Assembly: GCA_024704765.1 (NCBI GenBank)
Contig: JAKMXF010000307.1
Location: 372,001-436,000 of the forward strand
Source of the DNA: Oopsacas minuta
Taxonomy: Eukaryota > Porifera > Hexactinellida > Lyssacinosida > Leucopsacidae
Direction: 5' to 3'
DNA length: 64,000 bases
The notes under the pieces are model-generated. The model saw only the letters and a list, made by a program, of their open reading frames with translations. It did no database searches and was not told where the DNA came from. Below are positions 1 to 10,578 of the stretch, piece by piece. Within the stretch, counting starts at the first letter, position 1, and each line of letters opens with the position of its first letter. Made by a program: the position numbers and the translations under genes.

Positions 1-122
1 TGTAGAAAATATAGTAATATAAAAATAAAGATTAAGAAACTTGAAAGTAAATACTGTATAGAGGAAAATAAAAATATACAATATCTGAAATCAAAATGCA
101 ATAGTCAATAGAATAAACTAAC

Positions 123-443
123 CTGAAAAAATGAACCATGATACGAATGCAGAAAACGGGAACTCTCATATTTATTAGCACAATATAAAGCATACATATT
201 GAAATTATGGAGATTGGAAATAAAGCAATGACATAGATCAGAGATTGTAGAGCACTGTTGTAATTCAGGGTAAAAAAAATCATGATGAAACATATATATA
301 TCAAAAATATTTCCGAAAATGACAGAAATATGTTGCTTTAGTTCTGGAGGAGAGACACAACTTTTGATTGGCTTGAAGTAGCCATCAACAATCCTCCTCA
401 ATGATTCCAAATAGTCAAATTCGGTAGAAACTAACTCAGTAAG
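123..443 (-). CDS. Exon of a probable RhoGEF (Dbl-homology domain), partial
   Basis: The minus-strand frame reads like the first half of a Dbl-homology domain, which loads GTP onto Rho-family GTPases. Visible landmarks are TELVSTEFDYLESL (conserved region 1), then IFGNIFDIYMFHHDFF and FNMYALYCANKYES, followed by FLHSYHGSFFQ. The pattern is closest in memory to Trio/Kalirin-type DH domains. The frame ends at CAG followed by GTTAGT at 122-117, a plausible splice donor in phase 0, so the next exon would lie left of the window. The 5' exon edge is not certain; the frame stays open to 506 but similarity begins near 440. No stop or frameshift interrupts the similar stretch. It could be a gene fragment rather than a live gene, because the rest of the DH-PH module is outside the window and nothing upstream up to 757 looks like another exon. 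Confidence 0.55.
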
Positions 444-757
444 TCCAAAAGTATCATGAAGAGACACAGCACACATGTGAAGTTGGTATATTGAATGAAT
501 AAACAAAGGATTAAATATAAGTCAAACTCTAAGTTATGATTCAAAATCAAAATATAAATCGAAATCAAGGATGTCATGGCTACATACATAACAATAGGAA
601 AGCAAATCATATGCAATTTAGGACTATAGCCGTTTGTCACTAGCATGAAGCAGGCCTGGGTAATCGAGTCTACGAGCCCGGCCAGAGCCCACGATTCGTT
701 CGAGCCAAGGGTGATTCGAGCTTCTGATCGAAACGGAGAAACGAGGACAAGCCTATA

Positions 758-1349
758 GGTACAACTATAGAATCGGACACCCCACAACTTTTTTAATGTA
801 GTCAAAAATCGCTATATGCACCGTTGAAGAACTCGTTGAGAGAAGCTGATAGAGCTTTCGAACTCAAAAATCGGATGGAAACTGACGAAGTTACGAAAAA
901 TCTCCTAAATAAGGCAAATCCTATGGAGAAAATTGAATTAGCCACTATCTGAAATAATGCTGATGAATTCTATACAAACTATCATAGGAATGCACATTAA
1001 ATCAATCTTGCGGTTATCAACGCTTGCGTCAGATGATTGATTCTTTTATGAATTTATTAACTTGCGTAATTTGTAGTTATTACTATTAAGAACGGTCAGT
1101 TTAAACCTGGTGTGGCCTGGTTCCCAAAGGTGCGAAAACCTGGTCAACCGTGTATCTCGAAAACTATAATTCGCATCGCTTAGCTTTAAAAAGGAAAACG
1201 GTAGGTCTTGGCCTCATCTAGCCAAAAAATACCACTTGGACCACATCCAGCTATCCTAACAATAGGCGTTATGCACTATTAATGTTGCCAAATAATCATC
1301 AAGTACATTTCAAAGATATCTTAACTAAGATTCATTTGTTGCTTAGAAA
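758..1349 (+). repeat. Left 592-bp inverted repeat of the Merlin element
   Basis: This arm pairs with 4036-4627 in inverted orientation over its whole length with no net length difference and only scattered single-base differences. Examples are GATTGATTC versus GATTGATCC near 1040 and a few changes near 1128-1140. The outer end is GGTACAACTATAG and the inner end is GCTTAGAAA. No ORF of note lies in it. Confidence 0.85.
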
Positions 1350-2377
1350 AACACATCTTGAACTAAGATGAATGATAAAGACATTTCAGTATCACCAAAT
1401 TTACTCTGTTGGTGATACATATTAGTTGTTTAGTATATCCGTACATGCAGCTTCTTTACATAATGATTCTAGAGGTTTGTTACTAGCCTCACAGTCCCCA
1501 TTACAGCTATACAGTTAGTTTCCGGATACAAAGTGGCGTAACATGCTACCATGGGCGCAATTCCCGGGGAGACGGAGGAGGGAGTGTCCCCCCACTTTTG
1601 ATTAATTTGCGATGATGTACGGATTTTGCGATCATTTTCGTACCAAATCACAAGATTTTACAATTCGTCCCATAATTTATGGATCTATGCCCTTGTTTGC
1701 CAGCGCCATCCCTCGTTCATGTTCCAAGTTAATATATTTTGCTCATAATTTACACATTCTTTGCTAAGGTTAGTGTGGTTATAATGTAGTTTGTGCAAAT
1801 TGGGTTCCAGCACTGATTCCCATTATATTTTTCAGATTGGCCAAAGGAATATCCATAGGAAATACGTGGATTGTTAAACCCACCATGCACGATCCAACTT
1901 TATCGATTGCAACTGTTGTATGCAACAAAATTGCATCGTGTAAGGTGGCCTTTAGGTTATATTATACCTGTGTATGATTTGACTGAAATTCCCACAATTC
2001 AATGATCATAGTATATGAATTGAATATACGTACTACTCGCCATATAGTTAATCGTTGATAGTAACTTGATACCGCTATGACTTTCTATCACTAATGAAAA
2101 TCTACGTTCTCTTGAACAAATTATACTAAAGTTACACTGTGCAATAAGATCTTGACCACGAACAACCACATAATCTAAGCTTTAATTGTGTTGCTTAAGT
2201 AAAAAGCATTCCAATGAAGTGAATGTGTTGTAATTTATGTTAGTGTATAAAGACCATTCGTACATTATTTTGTAATATACTACTACATTCAAACCATAAT
2301 GGACCACACAATACTACTCGAAACCCCCGATTATACCTGACATTTCAGCAAGCTTTTTACTGTCTGATCTCTTTCAG
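1350..2377. other. Interior of the Merlin element 5' of the transposase
   Basis: About 1 kb between the left repeat and the transposase frame. No coding similarity is visible. A 5' exon and promoter for the transposase should be here, but I could not place them. Confidence 0.3.
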
Positions 2378-3300
2378 TTGTCTTCTTCTCTGGAAAATAC
2401 TATAGATTGGCTTAAGCATTATGGCTTGTTACCACGAGGAGTCCAATGCAGATGCGGCTTAATAATGAATGTAGGTACATTTACCGATTCTAAGGACAAT
2501 AAGAAATGGAGATGTAGAGCGTGTAAGACAACCTGTTCACTTCGTTATGAGTCTTTCTTCAAGGGTTCAAACCTATCTCTTCCCTCTCTATTGCAGTTCT
2601 TGTACTTTTGGAGTGTAGATATACAGTCACATGCATTTCTTGGGAGACACTTGCAACGGTCCCCGAATACTGTTGTAGACTGGAAGAATTTTATGAGAGA
2701 TGTTTGCATTGAGGATCTAATAATAAATCCGGAGCCAATAGGCGGGCCCGGTACAGTGGTGGAGATTGATGAATCGAAATTTGGGAGACGAAAATATAAC
2801 CGTGGTAGATTACTCACTGGTCAATGAGTTTTCGGTATATATGAGCAAGGACTGATAACGTACTGATGATTCCAGTTCCCGATCGCTCAGGTGCAACCCT
2901 ACTTCCCATCATTCAGCGATATGTATTACCTGGAACTACCATCCACTCAGACGAATGGGCTGCTTATAATGTTGTCCCAGCTGCAGGCTACGATCATCAC
3001 ACTGTGAACCATTCTGAGAATTTTGTGGATCCAATTGACGGTACCCATACACAAGGGATAGAAAACGCTTGGGGTGTGGTCAAGAAAAGGCAAAGAAGAG
3101 GCCAAACAACAAATCCTGAATTGCTAGAATCCCACCTTAGCGAGTCTTGCTGGAGAAGAAAGAGTAAAAGAAACATCCAAACAGCATCGTCAAGTGCATT
3201 AGAGAATTATATCCTGTTGTGTAATTTAGTTGTTAATATATATAGTATTACTTTATTAAGAATAGTTACATTATACACTCTTACATCACATACTTGCTAA
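2378..3300 (+). pseudogene. Merlin / ISXO2-like transposase, broken
   Basis: DDE transposase of the ISXO2-like (IS1016/Merlin) type. An N-terminal zinc ribbon is visible (CRCG at about residues 24-27, CRAC at about 46-49). The catalytic core has VEIDESKFGRRKYNRGR (first acidic residue), then IHSDEWAAY (second) and GIENAWGVVKK (third, E). The frame opens without an ATG directly after CTTTCAG at 2371-2377, a good splice acceptor, so a small 5' exon is likely upstream. Two lesions inactivate it: a TGA at 2825-2827 where a tryptophan codon is expected, and a frameshift between 2827 and 2880 that moves the rest (from PVPDRSGATLLP) to another frame. The C-terminal end after about 3130 looks scrambled. 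It lies centrally between the two inverted repeats, as expected for the element's own transposase. Confidence 0.85.
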
Positions 3301-4035
3301 ATGCTAGCATAAGCTATTCTAAGGGATATTGAAACTAGTAAAATGTGCCCATATTGCCTCGAATAACTGCCCCTAGGGTATAGGGTGGCTTGAAATCTAT
3401 ACTTACCCAGGGTAACATTGGAAGTTATGTAGTGTTGTTAACAGAATACTTGTTGTTTATTGTTAACGACATACTATTATTAGCTGTGAACAGTAACAAT
3501 TGCAACTTCCGTTGGACAATAACAGCTATTGCCGGGCTGTTTCTATTCCTGTCTTATTAATGTCGTGATCCCTGTGTAAGCTCAGGAAGTATTTCAGATC
3601 ATACATAATTACAAATAATATTTACACAAACGAGCTGAAGAACTAGCTCACGAAGGGATTACTATTTGCAGACAGTTTACATGCAAACGGACCGAAACAA
3701 TAATACATAAAAGTCCCACTGCAACAATTCAACTTGTGCTTTTAACATCAACCCGGACCCAGGAGCAACCATGACACTATCTAATCCCGTTCCTATATCG
3801 CTAGCGTATAGACTCAAAGGTCCCTAAAACAGCAAACGCGTTTGCACCTGGATAGCAAAATGAATACTAAGTTGGATCTGGTCATTTGCAGCTAGAAAAT
3901 GGGTGAATAAACGTATTAATTATGAAGGTTGTGGCATGCCTCCTTTTGTTGCTTCTAGGGTTTCTGAAGCCAGTGCGATAAAATGACAAGCAAGGGAGAC
4001 AGTTCTACTTAGGTTAAATATATAAATTTGGGATA
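3301..4035. other. Interior of the Merlin element 3' of the transposase
   Basis: No ORF or recognisable motif was seen in these 735 bp between the transposase stop and the right inverted repeat. Confidence 0.3.
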
Positions 4036-4627
4036 TTTCTAAGCAACAAATGAATCTTAGTTAAGATATCTTTGAAATGTACTTGATGATTATTTGGCAA
4101 CATTAATAGTGCATAACGCCTATTGTTAGGATAGCTGGATGTGGTCCAAGTGGTATTTTTTGGCTAAATGAGGCCAAGACCTACCGTTTTCCTTTTTGAA
4201 GCTAAGCGATGCGAATTATAGTTTTCGAGATACACGGTTGACCAGGTTTTCGGACATTTGGGAACCAGGCCACACCAGGTTTAAACTGACCGTTCTTAAT
4301 AGTAATAACTACAAATTACGCAAGCTAATAAATTCATAAAAGGATCAATCATCTGACGCAAGCGTTGATAACCGCAAGATTGATTTAATGTGCATTCCTA
4401 TGATAGTTTGTATAGAATTCATCAGCATTATTTCAGATAGTGGCTAATTCAATTTTCTCCATAGGATTTGCCTTATTTAGGAGATTTTTCGTAACTTCGT
4501 CAGTTTCCATCCGATTTTTGAGTTCGAAAGCTCTATCAGCTTCTCTCAACGAGTTCTTCAACGGTGCATATAGCGATTTTTGACTACATTAAAAAAGTTG
4601 TGGGGTATCGGATTCTATAGTTGTACC
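4036..4627 (-). repeat. Right 592-bp inverted repeat of the Merlin element
   Basis: Reverse complement of 758-1349, with the same length and near identity. The inner end is TTTCTAAGC at 4036 and the outer end is GTTGTACC at 4620-4627. Confidence 0.85.
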
Positions 4628-5121
4628 ACAATTGGTTGGACAGTATAATTGGGTTAAAAGTCATAAACCAAATAATTTCGCTCATTGGCGCAACTAGGCT
4701 CTTGAATCCGATTGAGAAAAGAGGACTTCATGCCCACCCTTCCCTATACTTGTGTATTCGGGTGGAGTAGAAACTGGGTATGTACGCAAATTTCATGGTG
4801 TGCAAATGCTCTCATGTTCAAGCTCAAAATCATATCATATCGTCCCTATCTCGAAGCTATGCATCTATAAATATCTATTCGCGAAAATATGATAGATAAA
4901 TGATTTCGAATATAATCTAGTATTCAGCATTCGTTACGTTGAATACTATAATAGTTGATTAATTAATGCTTTCATATCAGAATTTCCCTAGTGACGCTCC
5001 TACTTATACTTAAAGTGTTCCAATAATATCCTTCCTCTTTTCCCGTATTCTTTTCTTTAGATTTTTACAATTATCCAATTTTAGATATTCTCATATTTCT
5101 GTTTGTCATATTTGGAATTAT
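4628..5121. other. Unannotated spacer
   Basis: AT-rich sequence between the Merlin end and the NF-YB-like ORF. Any promoter of that ORF would lie here, but no specific site is convincing. Confidence 0.3.
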
Positions 5122-5436
5122 ATGCATTCTCAATCATTCCAATTTAGTGAACAAGAGCGCTTTCTTCCTCTTGCAAATATTTCTCGTATTATGCGAGATA
5201 TCTTACCTTCAAATTACAAAGTCTCTAAAGAAGCTAAACAGTCAATGCAAGAATCCCTCTCTGAATTTATTGCGTTTATAACTTCAGAGGCTAGTGAAAA
5301 GTGCTACCGTGATAAGCGAAAAACTATCTCCGGTGATGATATATTATTTAGTTTTTCTAAATTGGGATTTGAATTATATTTTCCGGCATTGGCGCAATAC
5401 TATCGCCTAGTAAAGATTACATTCTGTTCACAATAA
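5122..5436 (+). CDS. NF-YB / HAP3-type histone-fold protein, intronless
   Basis: A 104-residue ORF that is almost only the histone-fold domain of the NF-Y beta subunit. NF-YB pairs with NF-YC and NF-YA to bind CCAAT boxes in promoters. The family signature is clear: [16 protein letters not shown] (helix 1), [27 protein letters not shown] (helix 2, with the near-invariant FITSEAS), [22 protein letters not shown] (helix 3). Animal NF-YB adds an N-terminal acidic segment and a long C-terminal glutamine-rich part; both are missing. The core also diverges at several usually fixed positions, for example [10 protein letters not shown] in place of LPIANVARIM. It ends soon after the fold, at [12 protein letters not shown]; a GTAAAG near 5410 might be a splice donor instead. 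It lies about 500 bp right of the Merlin element. It may be a diverged paralogue, a retrocopy, or a captured gene. No frameshift or stop is seen. Confidence 0.75.
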   Translation: MHSQSFQFSEQERFLPLANISRIMRDILPSNYKVSKEAKQSMQESLSEFIAFITSEASEKCYRDKRKTISGDDILFSFSKLGFELYFPALAQYYRLVKITFCSQ

Positions 5437-6070
5437 GTGTGATTTCCTATCTATGCGACTGAATTTCAAATTCGCCAAAATTAAATCCCAAAATGTTAAT
5501 GAGATTACCATCTTGATATTTGTATATATATGAGCGCGCTTCGCTTGATTGCGTTTAACGTATAATGTTTTTGCATCAGACTCAAATTTAGCATCATTCG
5601 CTGGAGGACTACTCATAATTTCAATTAAACTAGCGCCTTGCCCAGAATACACCATCAAACTATTTTTCATCTCTGTAGTACTTACCCGAATATCTGTGTT
5701 GAACATAGGGCATAGAGAGTGATTCGATGTCTCCACCCCAAGTTTTGTTCATATTCATATTTAAGGAATGAATAACTTTATTTTTACACTATCTAGTAAT
5801 TCTAGTTGTAGACCCAGCAGTTCCATAAGCGCCTAATCGTGCTTGGACACATCCCTATAAAGCTAATACAAAAAAATTGTGAGCCCAGGATCACTTAAGT
5901 TGTGAGAAAGTTTTGCGCCCCTTCGCTGGTTATTTCCCAAGATGAGTTCAAATAATTACCCAATCTGTTGGAATTTATTATCTGCACAGCTGCACCACTT
6001 AATTCACTTGAAAATATTTATTGTATAATTGAATATTTACTATTGTTTCAATTAGCATGTTTTTAAGAGA
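5437..6070. other. Unannotated spacer with an unassigned minus-strand ORF
   Basis: A 102-codon minus-strand frame (5736-5428) is open here and contains a GTAAGT splice-donor match near 5690, but it resembles no family I know. The rest of the stretch shows nothing. Confidence 0.25.
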
Positions 6071-6308
6071 ATTCGAATGCATCTGTATATTTTGATCGAA
6101 TTTTTTGTAGAACTTTGATCAAAAGTTCTAATAAATTGTCTTCAATCAAACTCTGATCAAAAAATGGGAACTTTGATCGAAAAATGAGAACATTGATCGA
6201 ATAATATGAACTTGTATTTATCACATAAATATCACGAATTATGTAATTTGGTTAACTAACATGAGATTTCTTTTTAACAATTCGGGAGCTAGTGGTACGT
6301 GCGAAATA
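6071..6308 (+). repeat. Left inverted repeat of the MULE (continues at 7656-7715)
   Basis: Inverted match to the right repeat: shared blocks include TTTTGATCGAATTTTTTGTA, then TTGTATTTATCACATAAA and ACAATTCGGGAGCTAG. It stops at GCGAAATA where the Tc1 element begins and resumes at TATCTGTGGCAGAAATC at 7656. It has fewer GATCAAAGTTC motifs than the right arm, so it has lost part of the motif array. Confidence 0.8.
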
Positions 6309-7655
6309 CAGTCTGTTACATATATATTTAGAATTTTGTTTTTTGCTGAGGAATAACTGAAATACCAGATATCTAGAAAATTATCACTTTATTCTGTGAA
6401 TAAATGATTAATAATTAGTATTTAATGGGATATCCATCGTTATCAACAGCCATTTGGCACCTTCGTGTCATGGATTCCCAGTAAGGTCGCAAAAATGCTG
6501 GATCAATTCGATTCCATAAGCCTTCTAACTTTTCATTTAGTTCTGGAATGCTCCTGCGGCCTAGTTTAATCAGCTGCTGCTTTACCCATCCAAATAAAAT
6601 TTCGATAGGATTGAGGTCTGGATTTTGTGAAGGCCAATGAATTTGTTTGGGGACATTCTGTGAGAGCCAAACCTTGACCTTCCGTGAGGTGTGTTTAGGA
6701 TCATTAACCATGACCAATCGCCAATTATTTTCATGGAATACATTTGCCTGGGCTATCAAATGACCCTCCATTATCTGTAGGAACAAGTCACTACCATATT
6801 CTGTGTAAAAATGCACAGTGGAAATGTGCCCATGGATGAAAAAGCAGCCCACGCGTGAATTTTTGGGACATGCTTGGTAGTTTGAGCGAATCTTTTTTTG
6901 TTGGATTTTGCCCACATCCTTATTCTCCCTCTCGATAACCAGATCGACATATTGTCAAAGGAATACAGTGTTCGCCATCCCTTTTTAGGATACTTGTGCT
7001 TCTTGGTCCATCTTCTGCGGTATAAACGGTTCTTTTCGCTAAGCATGGGGGTTTTATTTGGATAGGGTTTGGTGTAAGACTGGTCTTTTAACATGCGTTG
7101 TACCGTCTGGTAGGATGTCATATAAGGAGCCCGACTTGCTAGTGTTCGAAGGGGTAAATAGGGCTTACATCTCACCTGTTGTATGACCGAGTGCTTGATA
7201 GCGGATGGTAAGGTATTGGGCCTTCCTGCTCCCTTTTTGTGAGAGATCTCTCCACTAGCATCCAACCGGGCCTTTACATTGTAGACCGTCGCCAAAGAGA
7301 TTCCAACATTTTTGGAAGTTTGTTTGGGACTAAGTTGTTTTGATTGTAATAAGGGTCTTTATCATTTCTCTCTTCACAATTTGAGTCATTATCAGCTCTA
7401 GTATTCAAGTGACTGTGAAAATACAATCATATTATGAATTAAAGGTGAAAATTACGGTAAATGACGTCACAAATTTTTGTATACGACTCCTTAAACACCA
7501 AAATGAAAGCCGTTTAAGCAAATATCGTTAGACATTGGTAGAAATAGGTGAAACTTTTTATGACATCAATCAGAAGCATGATATTTGAATATACTTCAGA
7601 ATTATGTACGTTTTCAATAACGATTCACAATTCTGAATATTTATGTAACAGACTG
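6309..7655 (-). mobile_element. Tc1 (DD34E-type) transposon inserted in the MULE left repeat
   Basis: The ends are CAGTCTGTTACATATATATT at 6309 and its inverted match ending TAACAGACTG at 7655, flanked by TA on both sides (6307-6308 and 7656-7657). Total length is 1347 bp, normal for Tc1. The undisturbed copy of the target is present in the MULE's right repeat, which confirms the borders and the TA duplication. Confidence 0.9.
6415..7391 (-). pseudogene. Tc1 transposase, broken
   Basis: The minus strand shows the N-terminal helix-turn-helix part (SLATVYNVKARL, GAGRPNTL), then TVQRMLKDQSYTKPYPNKTP and the core with HWPSQNPDLNPIEILFGWVK. The spacing from the second catalytic position to the final E of NPIE is 34 residues, the Tc1 DD34E layout. 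The second catalytic aspartate has become valine (VMVNDPKHTS near 6710), and the first acidic site (YSFDNMSIW) is disturbed. At least one stop near 7330 and one frameshift around 6800-6910 split the frame. The C-terminus SMTRRCQMAVDNDGYPIKY resembles the remnant at 47230-47304. Confidence 0.85.
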
Positions 7656-7715
7656 TATCTGTGGCAGAAATCAGCCCAATAGAGGTTATGTTCCCCAAAT
7701 TATTAATTTGAACGA

Positions 7716-8277
7716 ATAATACGATCTTGTGTGTACTATTTTGATCTGAAATCATCACTTTGGCCTCATTGTTCGATTATTACGATCGCAAATTTAGTGT
7801 CAGATTCAATGTATGTGTCCCATCTTTAAATATCATTTCATGGACTTAGATGCTCAGCTATATATTTCGCAGTTTTTACTGTGCCAACTATACTTTAGTA
7901 TGAGGCTCAGTATTGATCTCATTGCTTATTTGTTTTATATTTTTAGCCTCTTGTTTCCGTTTTCCTTCTCCAGTCCACACCGTTTACGATTAAGAGCTGA
8001 AAATTATCAAAGGGTTCAGTGTGAGTAAGTGCGATCTATAGATTTGTACCTTGGCATACGATTTTGATCTTACATGATTTGCCACTTCTTTGCCACTTTC
8101 AATTTATCATTGAAATTGTATTAACTCCTAGAAAATCCCAATGGTTCTGAATTCCCAAACTTTATTTTCTTTGAATATTTTCTACTGTGGTATTTAGAAT
8201 TATATTATCAATAGTTTGAATCGTTTTCCTAAAGTGCTCTTCGATATTTTATACATCGCTCTTTTTCATCTCAATCA
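7716..8277. other. MULE interior 5' of the transposase
   Basis: No coding similarity seen; the promoter of the transposase would be expected here. Confidence 0.3.
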
Positions 8278-9879
8278 ATGGAATATAGTGTTATTGAAGG
8301 TAAAAAGTGGTCTGTTAACTATAAATGTTAAAGCTTTCGATATATTCAGTCCTCCTCGTCCTTAACATCCATTTATTTGAGGTGTACTCTGTGGAGGTAC
8401 AAAGAAATTTAATGTCATGTTACAGGGCGGATAGATCTCACAACTGATCTATTTACCAAAAAGGATCATAATCACGCTGAAGCCTCCTACGAATCCAGTG
8501 TAACAGTTCTGAGTAATAGAATCAAACGTGCTGCAGTATCATCAACAGGAAATCTAGGGAAAATATTTGATGTTGTGACTTCTACGGATCAAGCAGGTGC
8601 ATTAGTGAGTTATTGTAGTGTTCGAATACGAATACGATGATTAAAAGAAGAAGACTTGAATCACCAGGGAATCCTCTAACGCCTGAACAATTTGAAGTAA
8701 TGATCAAACAAACACAATTTGCACACTTTTTCCGAATAATGATAATCTCATCAGAAGGCTTTGCAGCTATATTCTGGCTCAATCTTATGTTTGAATTCTG
8801 AAAAATACTGATGCGATCAATTTTGATTCAACATTTTTTGTTGTCCCCAAATTATTTTACCAGTTGTTTACTATTTTCCTACAAGGTCATCATACTTTAC
8901 CAGCCATACATATTTTGATGTCAAAAACATCAGAATCTCTCTATGACGCTGTCCTGCAAAAGGTAACAGAATTTATGCCTGATTTCAAACCAAAATTAGC
9001 TGTAGGTAACTATGAAAGGGCATCAAGAAATTAATTTCGTACAGCTTTCAATTCGATAGAAGTATCAGGATGCCTCTTTCATTTTTCGAGAGCTATTTGG
9101 AAAATGTTAACCAAACTACATCTCACTTCTTCGTATACAAAGAATTCTGAGCTTAATGGATGGATCAGGTCTATTATGGTACTTCCCATGTTACCTGAAG
9201 AAGATATTCTTCCAGTCTATAGATTGTTATCTGAAGTTATTCTACAAAATACGAATGACCATGAGATTAATAATCTTCAAAGGCTTAAGAGTTACATAAA
9301 GAGAGAATGGATTAACAAAAATGATTTATCAATATCCTATTCTATTCAAATAACTAATAACTGTTTTGAAGTATATCATCGGGGTTTAAAGTCTCTCATC
9401 CGTGTGAAAAAGCCTAACCCCTATGGGCATTTATGGAATGTCTCGAAAGACGCTGTTAAAATATGATCTTGAATACTAGAGAATGAAGAATGGCCTAGAA
9501 ATTGGCGAGGAAAGTGCAAAGGATATAACTAATGAGAAATTCGAAACAAATGAAAGAAAAACTTCGATGAAAAGAATGTACATCACTAGAATATATTAAA
9601 GAAATTTCAAATACTATTGTTAATCTGCAATTTCGGAATTATTCGGGATCTTCCGAATTGGAAGAAAGTATAAGTGAAAGATCTGATAGTTCAAGCGATG
9701 AAGAATCAATGTTAAAGAATCTGTGTATCATTTGTTTGAAAAGTAGAGATTTAACGCTTGTCTTCATACCTTGTGGACATGCTGGTGTATGCGGAATTTG
9801 TGAACATAATTTTACACTCAGCGATAGATGCCCAGTTTGTCGTTCTATTACAATGAGCAAGATGCAGATTTTCCAATAG
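8278..9879 (+). pseudogene. MULE transposase with FLYWCH finger and C-terminal RING domain, decayed
   Basis: Three modules can be read in order with several stops and frameshifts. At 8278-8500 a FLYWCH-type zinc finger is visible: KKWSVNYKC, then IYLRCTLWRYKE, ending KKDHNHAEAS. At 8820-9466 comes a MULE core: DSTFFVVP (DGTF-like first acidic site), LPAIHILMSKTSESLYDAVL, FKPKLAVGNYERAS (the usual D of DxExA is N), EVSGCLFHFSRAIWK, and the helical segment ending near 9466. At 9658-9879 an open frame gives an acidic serine-rich linker (SERSDSSSDEES) and a C3HC4 RING finger: CIIC, IPCGHAGVC, GIC, CPVCRS. RING fingers of this IAP-like form usually act as E3 ubiquitin ligases. The linker frame between 9490 and 9660 carries on the same direction, so the RING most simply is the C-terminus of the transposase; it could also be an adjacent gene caught in the element. 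Confidence 0.7.
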
Positions 9880-10120
9880 CAAAATCAATCCAACGTTTGA
9901 CATGTCAGTTTTAACTGATTATTAGAATTAGGTTTATGTAATAATATATTGTAGTTTAGTGATGGTATATTATCTAAAGTTAGATAGCGAATATTCCTTT
10001 ATAGTTACATTACCCATATGCTATTAGAATGTAGAAGTAATTTATGTGTCATATGAGTTCCATCATGAGTTGTTTAATAGGTCTTTCAGTGAAGACTTAT
10101 TACTTATAACAGGTATTTTT

Positions 10121-10578
10121 AGTCGTTCAATCGATAATTTTTGGTGACCAAACTTCTATTGGGATGATTTCTGCTACAGATATTTCGCACTTAAACGTTA
10201 GTTCCCGAATTGTTATCTAGAAATCTCATATTAGTTAACCAAATTACACAATTCGTGATGTTTATGTGATAAATACAAGTTCTCATTTTTCGATCAAAGT
10301 TCACATCTTTCGATCAAAGTTCTCATTTTATGATCAAATTTCCCGTTTTTCGATCAAAGTTCGCCAATTTATCTATCAATGTTCGTCTGAAGACATTTAG
10401 TAGAACTTTGATCATAAATTTGCTGCCTTCTTCATTCGATCAAAGTTCGACTGAAGACATACTAGTAGAACTCTGATCAAAATTTGCCTTTTTTACCATT
10501 CCATCAAAGTTCGACATAAAAATATTTAATCAAAGTTCTACAAAAAATTCGATCAAAAATATACAGATGTATTCAAAT
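10121..10578 (-). repeat. Right inverted repeat of the MULE
   Basis: Reverse complement of the left arm, uninterrupted. It contains the intact version of the site into which Tc1 inserted on the left: GCGAAATATCTGTAGCAG on the complementary strand near 10170-10190. About eleven direct or inverted copies of the GATCAAAGTTC motif lie between 10285 and 10556. Confidence 0.8.
10280..10381. repeat. Tandem 20-bp motif array in the MULE right repeat
   Basis: Five head-to-tail units of 20-22 bp: the first is TTCTCATTTTTCGATCAAAG at 10280-10299, with unit starts at 10300, 10320, 10340 and 10360. The core GATCAAAG+TTC then continues as alternating direct and inverted single copies to about 10550. Regularly spaced subterminal motifs in transposons often bind the transposase; that role is inferred. 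Confidence 0.7.

Larger units (their letters stand above)
758..4627. mobile_element. Merlin-type DNA transposon with long inverted repeats
   Basis: Two inverted copies of 592 bp bound a 3.87-kb block that holds an ISXO2-like (Merlin/IS1016-type) transposase. The outer ends read GGTACAACTATAGAATC at 758 and its reverse complement ending at 4627. Merlin elements normally make 8-9-bp target duplications; the flanks here (750-757 and 4628-4635) do not match, so either the ends are slightly misplaced or one flank has been rearranged. Very long inverted repeats are unusual for the short-TIR Merlin elements I know of. The broken transposase means the copy is not autonomous now. Confidence 0.8.
6071..10578 (+). 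mobile_element. Mutator-like element (MULE) with long inverted repeats
   Basis: Long terminal inverted repeats enclose a decayed FLYWCH + MULE transposase. The outermost 15 bp read ATTCGAATGCATCTG at 6071-6085 and CAGATGTATTCAAAT at 10564-10578. The repeats carry many copies of a GATCAAAGTTC motif. Long inverted repeats are the hallmark of Mutator-type elements; the usual 8-10-bp target duplication is not recognisable in the flanks. A Tc1 element (6309-7655) interrupts the left repeat. Confidence 0.8.

Noticed and set aside
640-757. GC-richer segment starting GCAGGCCTGGGTAATCGAGT left of the Merlin element, like a hAT end.
   Set aside because: No inverted partner was found in the window and no coding remnant goes with it.
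2545-2817. Minus-strand ORF opposite the Merlin transposase.
   Set aside because: Shadow of the plus-strand transposase; the plus frame carries all the recognisable motifs.
5428-5736. Minus-strand ORF with LYVKRNQAKRAHIY, slightly reminiscent of the NF-YA motif next to the NF-YB-like gene.
   Set aside because: The match is limited to a few residues and the NF-YA DNA-binding part (HESRHRHAMxRxRGxGGRF type) is absent; likely coincidence.
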